Shown: positions 23,211-32,961 of the stretch, one piece after another
Position numbering within the stretch: the stretch's first letter is position 1
Layout: every line of letters begins with the position of its first letter
Source: Strongylocentrotus droebachiensis
Taxonomy: Eukaryota > Echinodermata > Echinoidea > Camarodonta > Strongylocentrotidae
Assembly (NCBI GenBank): GCA_035222895.1
Contig: JAVYIG010007213.1
Coordinates: forward strand, 41,513-105,512
Reading direction: 5' to 3'
DNA length: 64,000 nt
Program-made: the position numbers and the translations under genes
The notes under the pieces: generated by a model
Told to the model about the DNA's origin: nothing
The model's input: the letters and a program-made list of their open reading frames with translations, nothing else
Databases searched by the model: none

Positions 23211-25249
23211 GGTGGGGGGAGGGGGGGGGGGGGTAATGGTAATTGTAAATTTAATGAAGAAAAACAAATTAATTAACTATCTAACTAGATAGACTTCTTT
23301 AATTTAAACAAAAAAACTGATATTTAACGTTGGCAGTCATTGTGTTATCCACACACTGCTACGGTCCAAACGCTGAATTAATTAATACAGAAGTAGCCAC
23401 TGTTCATCTTGATCCCTGCCAAGATGTCTCGGCTTAGTGGTGGAGCAAAAGAAGCCAACCTCGGATTACAGCTACACACAAAGAAATATTTGGGTAATCT
23501 TACTCAAATAGGCAAATAAACTTTGACACTATAGTGACACACCTAACTGAATGCATGAACTCATTAAATTGAGATTAATAACGCACAGGAATGAATGAGT
23601 TTTGTTAATTTGACATTATAGTGACATGGCAAATGAGTATTTTAAATAAGTGAGTTATTTAACCTAATGTTGTGAGTAAATCGCTCCAACTCAATTAGTG
23701 AGTAATGCTTCAATTACTCAGTCAGTCAGGTTATATCGCCGTTATTACGGCCCTTTTTCTGCCGCTGCATGGTCCTTCCCGGCCGCGCCGGAGCTCTGGG
23801 CAGTGGTGCCATCAGTGGTGCCGGTCACGGTAGCGTCAAAACCATGTAGTTCCATGTCGAGAAATACGATAAGAAAACACCAAGATGATTAAAAAAAGTA
23901 CAAAATCGACGTGTAGTAATAAAGACCGAGGTCCAATCAACAAATGTATGTCTAAATATAAATCGAATAACGTCCGATTGCGGATATTTCGACGGATTCT
24001 GTGCGACGAAATCCTAAGAAAAATTGCGGAAAGATAATGATCTGTGCATGTGCGGGCGTGTTCTCATATATTCTCGAAAGAGAATAATGAAGTAAAATTG
24101 TGAGTTTGTATGTTTGTCACTGTAAAAATTGAAGTTCTTCGCCATGCACTCCATACACTTCGGTCGTGCACAAGAAGAGCTTCAAAATGTCAGCACTAGA
24201 TCTAGATTCTATATCTAATCGGTAGCCTTAACTTGTTTTAGAAAAAGTCTGAATAAAATTCAAGGGATCCCCTTTACTAACTGATTCAAAATTAAGAAAA
24301 ATCAAATCTACTTACACTTATTCTGTGGCTCGTCGGCCGCTAAAAACGTGACGATCGGGTAGCCTACGTACGTACGATCACGAACGCGAAAGAATATCAT
24401 CAGCGAAATATTTACATGCATGCAAAGAGTAAGATAGCTCATAAGACGAGTACAGCTTCGAAGAGACTGAGGTTTTTTTTTTTTTACTCATCCAACGAAT
24501 AAAGAGTCTGTGACACAGGGGCGTAGACAACGGGGGGATGAGGGTGATGCACCCCCCACCTCACAAGGTGGGGGGGGGGGGGGGGTGGCATGTACAATCA
24601 TCCCCCCCAGGTTTTGGGGAATGATATTTGCTTACTTAATAAGTCATAATGATGATAATAATAGTAATAATAATAATGATAACAATTATAATATTAATAA
24701 TAATAATAATTATGATGATGATAATAATAATCCTCATCATTATTGTAATTGTGTTTATTGTTAGCCGCATTCACACTGTGAAAGCCAATTCTATAACAGA
24801 ATAGAAAATGAATGTGATACAACAGTATACATAATAATTCGTGACAGAGAGTACCATACTACTATCTTTATAACAAGTATTATTCAAACAAACATATATA
24901 ATTATGTATAATCATGAATTGTTCAACTTCATGCTCCCACTATATGACTATTGTTACACTAATACTGATATCAGGACTGACTGGTATACATTAGTTTGTT
25001 GTTAAGCTTGCAGCAGCTACATCTTTTCTGTATTGTTAACTATTTATTTATTTTTGTTTTATTTAAGATGCACTTTGTTTTGTATTCATTTAAAGTATGT
25101 TGATTGATGCATGAAGACATAAGTTTGAAATGTTTAAAGAAGTTTGTTTCATGTAAAGCGCAGTGTGAATTTACCCTGTCTTGAAATGCGAGATAAAAGG
25201 AACCTATTAGTATTAGCATTATTATTTGTATTAGTATTATTTTTTATTT

Positions 25250-25335
<86 letters not shown>

Positions 25336-25345
25336 ATTATAAGAC
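25250..25345. repeat. (ATT)n microsatellite
   Basis: Nearly perfect TAT/ATT trinucleotide run of roughly 90 bp inside the 2.1 kb hAT-like element. The poly-isoleucine open frame here is an artefact. Confidence 0.95.
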
Positions 25346-25812
25346 TGAGATCAAATAGAAGTATAATGCCCTAATTTGAAACGATGCAATGCCGTTATGG
25401 TTCCGATTTCTTCACAAACTTACAAAGCAGTATTGTTACTCCATGGATCATAGTGATACTGTTTATGTTTTTTGTATCTGTATGTTAATGAGCCGCCAGC
25501 CAATATCCATCTATGGATACTATGCCTGTTTCTTTGAGGTAAAAAAAAAACATAGTATGTACGTATTCATTATGCTTTATAATGAACAGACATATTGTTC
25601 AAAGTTTAATCGTTATTTGTTTGTTGTTTATGTGTTCTATTCACAAATGGCCACAGAGGCTGTTTTCATTCATAACCACATACCCCTATCAAGACAACAA
25701 AGACTACACCTGCGTGTACACAGTTGACATTGTTTTTTTTTCTGAAGAGGTGTAACAGCAAAATTCACAGAGATAAATAGATACATAGTGTGGTTCAATA
25801 TGCAATACTATG

Positions 25813-26257
25813 CAGGGGCGGATCTAGCTTTTTGCTAAGGGGGGGGGTTTGACCAAAATAATGACGATGCGGAGCATCGTCCACGAGCCGCGAAGCGGCG
25901 AGCCGATTTTTTGGGGGGTGTTTATTTGAACCCCGTAAGTGATGTTTTCCTGGCATCTATTAACACAATGGAGACCATAAAAAGCAGTGCATGATAACGT
26001 CTTTTTAAATCAAGTAACAGTTTAATACATAGTTATATCCAGAGTTATCATGTGTTTGGTTAAGTTACCAGATGAGTTGAATATCTTCTCACAATATTTG
26101 CACTTGAAAGGGTTTCTCTCCAGCGTGCGTTCTTTTTTCTTTCTTTTTTTTTTTTTTTTTTTTTTTTTTTCCTTTTTTTTTGGGGGGGGGGGGGGGGCCG
26201 CCCAAGGGGGGGGGGGGGGGTTGCAACCCCCCAACCCCCCCTCTAGATCTGCTTCTG
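25813..26257. mobile_element. Nested hAT-like element with captured C2H2 piece
   Basis: The left end CAGGGGCGGATCTAGC and the reversed right end CAGAAGCAGATCTAGAGG form imperfect inverted repeats. An exact octamer duplication is not seen (CTATG is shared by the flanks). It contains a long T run, two G tracts and a zinc-finger remnant. Confidence 0.55.
26012..26135 (-). pseudogene. C2H2 zinc-finger fragment
   Basis: One frame gives RTHAGEKPF, the standard inter-finger linker, and the next gives FKCKYCEKIFNSSGNLTKHM, a finger with C-x2-C and the first His. A one-base shift separates linker and finger and the second His is lost. It is a decayed exon piece of a KruppeI-type zinc-finger gene, apparently carried by the mobile element. 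Confidence 0.7.
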
Positions 26258-26337
26258 CTATGTGTCAGTCCATTCTGTATTCGTATGCCACGGTGTGTAG
26301 ATCTTGTCGATGTATGTCTGTCCATTCAAGGCGTAGT

Positions 26338-26412
26338 ATGTGTGTGTGTGTGTGTGCGTGTGTGTGTGTGTGTGTGTGAGTATGTGTGTGTGTGCGTGCA
26401 CGCTTGTGTGTG
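26338..26412. repeat. (TG)n microsatellite
   Basis: Imperfect TG/CG dinucleotide run of about 70 bp within the hAT-like element. Confidence 0.9.
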
Positions 26413-26900
26413 TTATTTTACCTCATTAAGTATGCATCAGATTGCACGATTTCAAGTTCAAAATTGCAAAAGCTCCCTACCGTGGGAGGGGGGACACCCC
26501 CCTCCCACACCCTCCCTCCGCTCGGTCGCTTCGCTCCCTCGCTCGAGCGCTTCGCGCCCTCACTAGCGTTGGCAGCCCAGTCATCCCCCCAGGTGTACGA
26601 ACCTGTCTACGCCACTGCTGTGACATATTAGGGAGCAAAAAGCTACTCTACACACTTGTGAATATTTGTACTCATTCGGTCACTCAAATTGGAGAATACT
26701 CATCCAATATTAACTTACATGTAATTTAATGAGTAAAAAGACTCATCGAGAAAATATCGGGTCACATACTCGTTTTAAATATCATGTGTGTAAAATTTCA
26801 CTTAGAGAAAGGTGGCTTATAATATTAGATACATTCTCTCGACGGAATGAGTGAGCTACGATTTTTACTCACCATACTTATTTCCGTTTGTTGTGTGTAG

Positions 26901-27014
26901 GAGAGTGGCAAATGTAGATTAACGTCTTGTCGAAGGACCTTAGTTGGGGCCGGGATTTGAACCCCGTACCTTGTGATCTACAGTCCGGCGACTTATCCAC
27001 TAGACCACACCAAC
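26901..27014 (-). mobile_element. tRNA-derived SINE head, truncated
   Basis: Positions 27014-26943 (minus) resemble a 72-nt tRNA with A box TGGTCTAGTGG and B box GGTTCAAATCC, loop CTGTAGA (anticodon GTA). The acceptor stem has one mismatch and the anticodon stem does not pair. It runs on into CCTTCGACAAGACGTTAATC and TTTGCCACTCTCC, like the body of the SINE at 45745, then meets the ACTCA element. A free tRNA gene is therefore unlikely. Confidence 0.7.
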
Positions 27015-27296
27015 TCTACTAGTAAGAAACACACTGCAAATACAGTGTGCCAGACATGCAAGAGAAGGTTCCTTTCCTACAAAAAGAGTGACCCATCTTT
27101 GACTCCTTATCGAATCAAGATTACGAATTAAAATAGCCCAGTCTTTCAGTTTTTCTTAAGGTTTAGGACACATGATTCAGATATTATGGGTGTGTACATA
27201 AAACATCAGGAAAAGGGAAAGAATAATTTTTCGCTTTCAGGACATTAAAAAGACACGATATGTGTCCTTGCATTTTGCCGGGGGGGGGGGGGTTAC

Positions 27297-27429
27297 CTGA
27301 GAGTTTACATCCTTTATTGTATGTAGCAATCGTTGACCCCGGGTAGGGAAACAGACAGCAACTAATATCATTGAAGCAGTCTTGGATTCCTTTCCTGACG
27401 TCAGTCAGATCACTGTGCTTACCAGATAT
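27297..27429 (-). CDS. atl: Atlastin-like exon 6
   Basis: The exon is 44 codons plus one base (phase 0 to phase 1), with acceptor CATACTAG and donor CAG|GTAACC. It reads ISGKHSDLTDVRKGIQDCF, then NDISCCLFPYPGSTIATYN and KGCKLS. The HxxL..VR and FPYPG blocks correspond to the late GTPase domain of atlastin. A 13-base homopolymer (C on the coding strand) begins immediately after the donor hexamer. The last base combines with two bases of exon 7 to form an Asp codon. Confidence 0.92.
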
Positions 27430-27811
27430 CTAGTATGGATTGGATCGGGATGAAATACAATTCTGTGTTTTGCATACTCATCAACAGTTTACAAAGGAAT
27501 TAACACTGCACATGATTACCTTTTAAGAAGTTAGCCAATACATTGTAAAAATCAGACGGGTTACACCGTAGGCATATATACACAACTTAAACTATAAACA
27601 TGCAGCTCAAAAATATAGGCCTAATAAGTTGTTAAATTCGCAAATATCTCTTTAGATCATGGCTGCTACTTAAACACTCAATATGAAGGTGGTTGACGTG
27701 CTTGAGGCTTTTAGGTTAGATTTTTATTTCAACATGGCCTTCATTAAATCTTTGATATAGTATTGATTAGTATGTTTTGCATTGTCATTGTGATTATCAT
27801 GTATAGATCAA

Positions 27812-28336
27812 CAGGCGCGTACGCAGGTTTATTTTCAAGGGGGGGGGGGGGGGGGGGGAGGGGGTTCAGGGGGGTAAGAGGACACTTTTTTTTTTGTCCC
27901 AAAGAAATCGCAACAACTCAGCCGACCGCTGAATAAGCGGGGGGGGGGGGGGGGTAAGAGGACACTTTTTTTTCTTTTGTCCCAAAGAAATCGCAACGAC
28001 TCAGCCGACCGCTGAATAAGCTGGGCCGGGGGGGGGGGGGGGGGGGGGGGTGGGGGGTTAGAAGACACTTTTTTTTTGGGGGAGGGGTCTCAAAATTTGA
28101 AAATTTGACATTTTGCTCCGTTGAGGGAGGGAGGTAAGGTCAACTTTTTTAGGTCAGCCATGGGAATATTTTATTTTATTTTTTTTATTTTTTAATAAAT
28201 AAAAAAATAAAAAAAAAACAAATCCAAAGGGGGGGGGGGGGGGTTTAGGGGGGTTATGGGGGAAGGTTTACACACAGAAAAATACCAAAGGGGGGGGGGT
28301 TAACCCCCCAAACCCCATTCCCTGTGTACGCGCCTG
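27812..28336. mobile_element. hAT-like element, exact 8-bp TSD, in intron 5
   Basis: The ends are CAGGCGCGTACGCAGG and, reversed, CAGGCGCGTACACAGGG. The identical flanks TAGATCAA occur at 27804-27811 and 28337-28344. Inside are two near-identical units with GACACTTTTTTTT and AAAGAAATCGCAAC, separated by long G tracts. The poly-proline frames are artefacts. It lies between atlastin-like exons 5 and 6. Confidence 0.85.
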
Positions 28337-28344
28337 TAGATCAA

Positions 28345-28872
28345 TACAAACACATGTATTGTTACTTTGACTGATCAAACTTTGAGATTCTTGAACAACC
28401 GTCAGTTTGTTAAGCCAGCAGGTGAGGGAAGCAGATGACGTAAATAATATGCTTCACATTTCTGTATCTTATGATAGAGAGCGAGGTAAATACTTTTTTT
28501 GGGGGGAGGGGGGGGGGGGCGGCGATTCGCTGCGCCATATCTGAAAAAGCCTTAAAAGCACATTAAGCAGAAATATAAGTAGTTGGAACTGATCGTCAAT
28601 GTTTTGAAAAGACTTATTTAATTAACAAACGTCAATACTACTGGGCAAGAAGGGATTAGACCACACAGCGAGGTCACTGACAGGTGGCTATCTCATTAAC
28701 TCAGCTCTCAACTAGCATAAGAAAAAGAGGATCATGGGGGACCAACAGGCTCCGATTGGGGACATTTTCTATATAGAGGGAGCAAGTAGCTACAAGTAGG
28801 ACAGTGGGGCTTTAATATCGTTCACAGATATAAATAAAAATAGAAACTAACACTTTTCACGGATCAACTTAC
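28345..28872. other. Rest of intron 5; no gene
   Basis: Non-coding, with a G tract at 28501-28519. Nothing recognised. Confidence 0.6.
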
Positions 28873-28965
28873 TGCAAGCTTTTTTTGGAGAAATTTGCGA
28901 CCACCATCTAATCCATAGACATATTCGCATGGGTTAGGCCAATCTCGAACCAGGAACATAAGTGA
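28873..28965 (-). CDS. atl: Atlastin-like exon 5 (RD motif)
   Basis: The exon is 31 codons, phase 0/0, with acceptor CTTCACAG and donor GCA|GTAAGT. It contains [18 protein letters not shown], then [19 protein letters not shown] is the RD version of the G4 base-recognition motif shared by atlastins and guanylate-binding proteins. It follows KPFQ of exon 4, the expected atlastin order. Confidence 0.94.
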
Positions 28966-29588
28966 CTGTGAAGACAAGAACATTTAGTGCATGACATCTG
29001 AGAAGTACTGGGAACTGTGTATCTTGTGGTTGATGTTGTTGTTTCATGGCATACAGGTAATGCAAATTTATCAATTAGAAATGAATATTTCCCAAACTCA
29101 ATCAAAACATGAAGAAAAATGCTTACATAAAATAATATCAAATGACATTTGCAATATAAAATATAGCATAGAAAATGAAACTTATATGAAATAAAACAAT
29201 ATTAAATATCGATAAGTTATAAACGCATTATAAGATGCAAGATAAAGCATAATATCATCATAAATTAAGAAGAATTAAAAAAAAAACATTTAAAGGAAGA
29301 AAGCAAGATTTAAAAAAAAATCAACAGAAACTGAAACTTAAACTGACTATGATATCTTGGTATTTTTAGAGTGGGTTTGCAACAACAACAAATCTGTCAA
29401 AATCATCGAATTTCGATCAAGAACGATGTTGAATTTGACATAATAGATGACACTCTTAAGGATCGTAATGAATGTGATGAACTCAGGAATTTGCTCCATT
29501 CATTTTATTTTATCAATACATTTTGAGTAAAGACTAACAATTGATATTGTCTTTGATGTGACTTTATGAAAGTTGATTATGTACAGAC

Positions 29589-29705
29589 CTGAAATGGTTT
29601 GTCGGTTGTGTTTCTCGTTGCCTGGGAAGCTTTCCGACCGTATTCAGCAAATAACTGCAGATGTTGAAGATCATTCTCTTGGATGTTTTGGCTTAGGTTG
29701 AATAT
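29589..29705 (-). CDS. atl: Atlastin-like exon 4
   Basis: The exon is 39 codons, phase 0/0, with acceptor TGTTCAG and donor CAG|GTCTGT, a weak but valid GT site. It carries [19 protein letters not shown] followed by [20 protein letters not shown]. The LSQN and DLQHLQLF blocks are strongly atlastin-like. The segment before KPFQ departs from usual atlastins and seems about three residues longer, so it is either a divergent loop or a paralog-specific change. Confidence 0.93.
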
Positions 29706-30716
29706 CTGAACAAAGAAAACTCCAAAACTAAACAATTTGTTAGGTAGCTGCATAATGGAATTTTACTTTAAAAAGCATTATCACGTAGGAAAAGTAAACT
29801 ATTGCGCTGTTACCCTCACTTTTGAGGATTTTGCCCCAAATCGTAACAAATTTAGAAAAATCTGTTATGGTCTCATGTCATGAATAAAAATTAATCGTTA
29901 GGAATATGTGTTTTTTTTTTTTTAGGATGATATTTAATCTCAGTCAACATATCATTCAGAAAATGCTGTCTTGGTACCTGGTACCAGTGTTGAGATGGTA
30001 GATTTAGAATTTACCATTCATACTTAGACAGTTATCATCTGTGATTTCTTTTTACTTCTTATCACAATAACATGCGGCTATCATCTCAAAGGGACTTGGT
30101 AACATTGTTCAGATGACAGATAGTGGTGCTAAGGTTGTGAACCCAATGCTAGATGTACAATTAAAGATAATCTGAAAATTTGAGTGAAAACGGACCATTA
30201 TCCATGGTACAAATTGGGAAAAACTGAAAAAAATTAGGTGAATGGAAATCTCACAAAGCAATAAAATGACTCTACATTCCATCCAGACATTTAAGTGTTG
30301 ACAGATTTTTTATAGCCTGTTTTATGTCATTTTTTTCATGGAAAAACGGTTGGGAAAATTCAAAAATGGTTGGAAGAATTTACTGTTAATCACTGTTAGA
30401 GGGTGTCGTTCATCGACGCCTTCAAAGAAAACCATAGATACTTTCGTGGTTTGAGAATTTTTTTCAGGATTTTTTGCATGTCAGAGGGTTAGTACAGTAC
30501 AAGGAATATAGTAAGTAACATTTTATACAAAATTAAGCAATTTTTTCCATCAACCTTCAACAATGTTACCAAGTCACTTTAAAATAGTTTAGACGCCCTT
30601 CCCAAATTGTTATGGACAATTTTACAAATATATGTCATGTAACCGGAGGAAAGCTAGAGAAATGTTTAGGGTTGTCATTGTAGAATGTGTTTATCATTGG
30701 AATAATAATAACTCAC
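29706..30716. other. Intron 3; no other gene
   Basis: About 1 kb without credible coding frames. It includes palindromic text near 29974-29990 (TTGGTACCTGGTACCA). No repeat family recognised. Confidence 0.6.
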
Positions 30717-30821
30717 CAGAGTTGAGCTGATAAGGGTGGCAAGCGCAAAGATGGTAGTGCATTCATGTGTTGATGAATCATGATCGAAAGTGCCTTGTGT
30801 GTCGAGTAAAATAACCGCGAT
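30717..30821 (-). CDS. atl: Atlastin-like exon 3 (G3, DTQG)
   Basis: The exon is 35 codons, phase 0/0, with acceptor GTCAAAG after a CT-rich tract and donor CTG|GTGAGT. It starts IAVILLDTQGTFDHDS and ends with IFALATLISSTL. DTQG is the atlastin form of the DxxG switch II motif. It joins exactly to exon 4 to make ISSTL-IFNLSQN, the expected helix. Confidence 0.94.
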
Positions 30822-31099
30822 CTTTGACAAAGGAAGGAGGAAGAAAAGCCTGTGTTAAAGGTAACCACAACCATATGCTGATGTGTAAGGCAGGAATTAA
30901 GATAAGATGATATTAAGAGTTTATATTTACTTCGATAAACTTTTTCTAAGTCTAAACAGTAAGACATGTACATCTCCTCTTAATGAATTATGCATGCATG
31001 CCGGGCAGTGGTTAAGGCTTTACTTACTTTAATTTAGTTTAATACACGATTTTGTAGGTCTAAACCTGTTCATCGATCCCCCGCCCCCTCCCCACTCAG

Positions 31100-31310
31100 T
31101 GTCATTTAGGGTACGCATATGCGTGTTCCCAGCATCCCCCCTTTTCTCAATAAGTCCGTAAAGTGTAAAGTAAAAACGGGTAGATCTTTTTCTTGTTATA
31201 CGAGCCTTTTCTGCACCCCCCCCCTTTCAGCTTAAGTCCGTTTTGTAAAGTCAATACGGAAATATCTTTTTCTTTGTTACGAGCCGAACATTCTGGGAAC
31301 ACGCATGCGG
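31100..31310. repeat. Duplicated segment bounded by inverted 20-mers
   Basis: GCATATGCGTGTTCCCAG (31117-31134) and its inverted relative CTGGGAACACGCATGC (31291-31306) enclose two units, each with TAAGTCCGT, ATCTTTTTC and ACGAGCC. It looks like a small MITE with an internal duplication. Confidence 0.55.
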
Positions 31311-31478
31311 TCCCTCCGTTCCTGGAGTTGGGGGGGGGGGGTCGATCCCGGATTCCTCCAAGGTCATTGTCATCCGTGGAGGAAGGAGACCGTGTGCCAA
31401 CATGAGACGTTAGACAACACCCACACCGATATGCTCACACAGAAGGCCCGGATTCCCCGACCAGTGACCATCAAGTCT

Positions 31479-31828
31479 ACTTTGTCTTAGATTCTTTAGA
31501 AATAATCCTTTATTTAGCTCATGCTGCAATTATAATTATAAACCTTTAGGTCAGTCAGGAACTCCATGACTTTTACAAGCCGATCGCCTGTCTGATTATC
31601 AAGATATTAATGATTGGAATTACAAATTTTGAAAACCGTTCGCCGAAGTCTATGGGGGAAAACGAGTATGGTAAAACCGGTCACTCAAAGACAAATTTTT
31701 ACTGTTTTGAGGCACATTTTGAAGCGCGATTTTTTTTTTAAGGGCTTCAATATTACACCACATTACAGACACTGGTAACATGTAGGACCGTGTATCTCAG
31801 ATTTAACATTGTTAAACGATCCCTTTAA
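31479..31828. mobile_element. TTAA MITE copy 2 (left end missing)
   Basis: About 350 bp closely matching the MITE at 579-963, including GCCGATCGCCTGTCTGATTA and GATCCCTTTAA at the right end. The left TIR is absent and the second arm of the internal hairpin is deleted. Confidence 0.8.
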
Positions 31829-32778
31829 ACGAAGCTTTCAATACCAATGGCTGCAATCCTTACACGTACCCATTGTACCTTGGGTAAGAGTAGTAATGGA
31901 GATTAATATATGGATAAAGTAGTACATGGGACCAGAATCAAGGTCCATTGGATCCTCAGCTCGGTGACTTAACCACTGGGTCTTGTAAAAACGGATTCCT
32001 TAGAATCCTAGATCTATGAGAATTAGATATTTTAAAGTAGAGATTGATTTATTGTCTCCTGTGACTTTTCATGTTTTATTTAGATACCTTGATCGAGACA
32101 TCGGATCGCCTTTTGACATCCCCTAGTCGACTTAGCGGTTATATAATTTTAGGCTTGCGTTCAACTGATATAAACAAATAATATACACAAAAACGCCAGA
32201 TACAAAAGCGATGTGGATTGATTAAAACGTTGAGAGGAAGTCCTCTTTGATTGAACGAATGCACATACGTCAGAGAAATCAACTAATAAACATTTCGAAG
32301 GTTGGTTGATAATTATGATGAAGGAAAATGTTCATTATTTGCATAGATGAGTGCAAATAACAGACACAAATAATACAAAGATCGAATATACATAGGCTAC
32401 ATGTATAATATCTCAGTTATGGGTGCATCAGGCTAGGCAGCCTGGGTATGGAAAAAGCCAACTAAATGACAAGAGCCCGCAGGCCATCCTCCCCGAACCA
32501 ACCCTGGTGCAACCAAGACTGATAACAATCTACAATCAATAAATGTAGGAACATGATTATAAGTACCAATGTACAACATTAATGTAAAAGGAAAACACGT
32601 CACAGCTGTAAATTAATTTGAACCAAATGGCTAGACAATTTTAACATTTTGGATCATAGATATAATAAAAGAAAAGAAAAAAAACAACAAAAGATGAGAT
32701 CCCTAAATTATGGTGAAGTCCAAAATCAAAGCCGGAAAATGAAAAACTGAGAAACGAAATAAATTAATCCGTATTTAC
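31829..32778. other. Rest of intron 2; no gene
   Basis: Non-coding DNA between the MITE and exon 2, without recognised features. Confidence 0.5.
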
Positions 32779-32961
32779 CTCCTCGCTGTTATCCGACTGA
32801 CCAGTGTCTGTGTTCGATCCTTCCATTTTCTTCAGGATGAAGACTTTGTCGAAGGCCCATATTCCAGTTGTTTCCCTCTCAGAACCTCCTCGCCATGCGA
32901 AACCGGTGCTTTCATTGTTATCAGCATCTAGCCAGTTTTCCAAGTCATGTACGCGCTCACA
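32779..32961 (-). CDS. atl: Atlastin-like exon 2 (switch I)
   Basis: The exon is 61 codons, phase 0 at both ends, with acceptor TTTTGTAG and donor GAG|GTAAAT. It contains TGFAWRGGSERETTGIWAF, the switch I region of atlastins, in which the RETTG threonine contacts magnesium and GTP. After FILKKMEG comes a Ser/Asp/Asn-rich stretch (SNTDTGQSDNSEE) before the next exon begins with IAVILLDTQG. That linker looks longer than in vertebrate atlastins as I remember them, which suggests a divergent paralog. Confidence 0.93.

Larger units (their letters stand above)
24516..26617. mobile_element. hAT-like element, exact 8-bp TSD, 2.1 kb
   Basis: The left end is CAGGGGCGTAGACAACGG and the reversed right end CAGTGGCGTAGACAGG. 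The flanking octamers are identical: CTGTGACA at 24508-24515 and 26618-26625. It carries ATT and TG microsatellites, G tracts and a second nested element (25813-26257). No hAT transposase blocks were found. Confidence 0.82.
23472..26900. mobile_element. ACTCA-rich TIR element disrupted by nested hAT
   Basis: The left end CTACACACAA and right end TTGTGTGTAG are perfect 10-bp inverted repeats with related sequence for another 20 bp. Both flanks hold many ACTCA/TGAGT motifs (23490-23740 and 26670-26880). Removing the hAT insertion (24516-26617 plus one target copy) leaves about 1.3 kb. An internal CTACACACTTGTG start at 26648 could alternatively define a separate 253-bp MITE (26648-26900). No target duplication was found. 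Confidence 0.4.

Noticed and set aside
26943-27014. tRNA-like gene on the minus strand
   Set aside because: A and B boxes are good, but the anticodon stem does not pair, the acceptor stem has a mismatch, and the 3' flank continues as a SINE body.
27835-28068. Poly-proline open frame, with similar ones at 8257, 26022, 26089 and 50014
   Set aside because: They are translations of G/C homopolymers within hAT-like elements.
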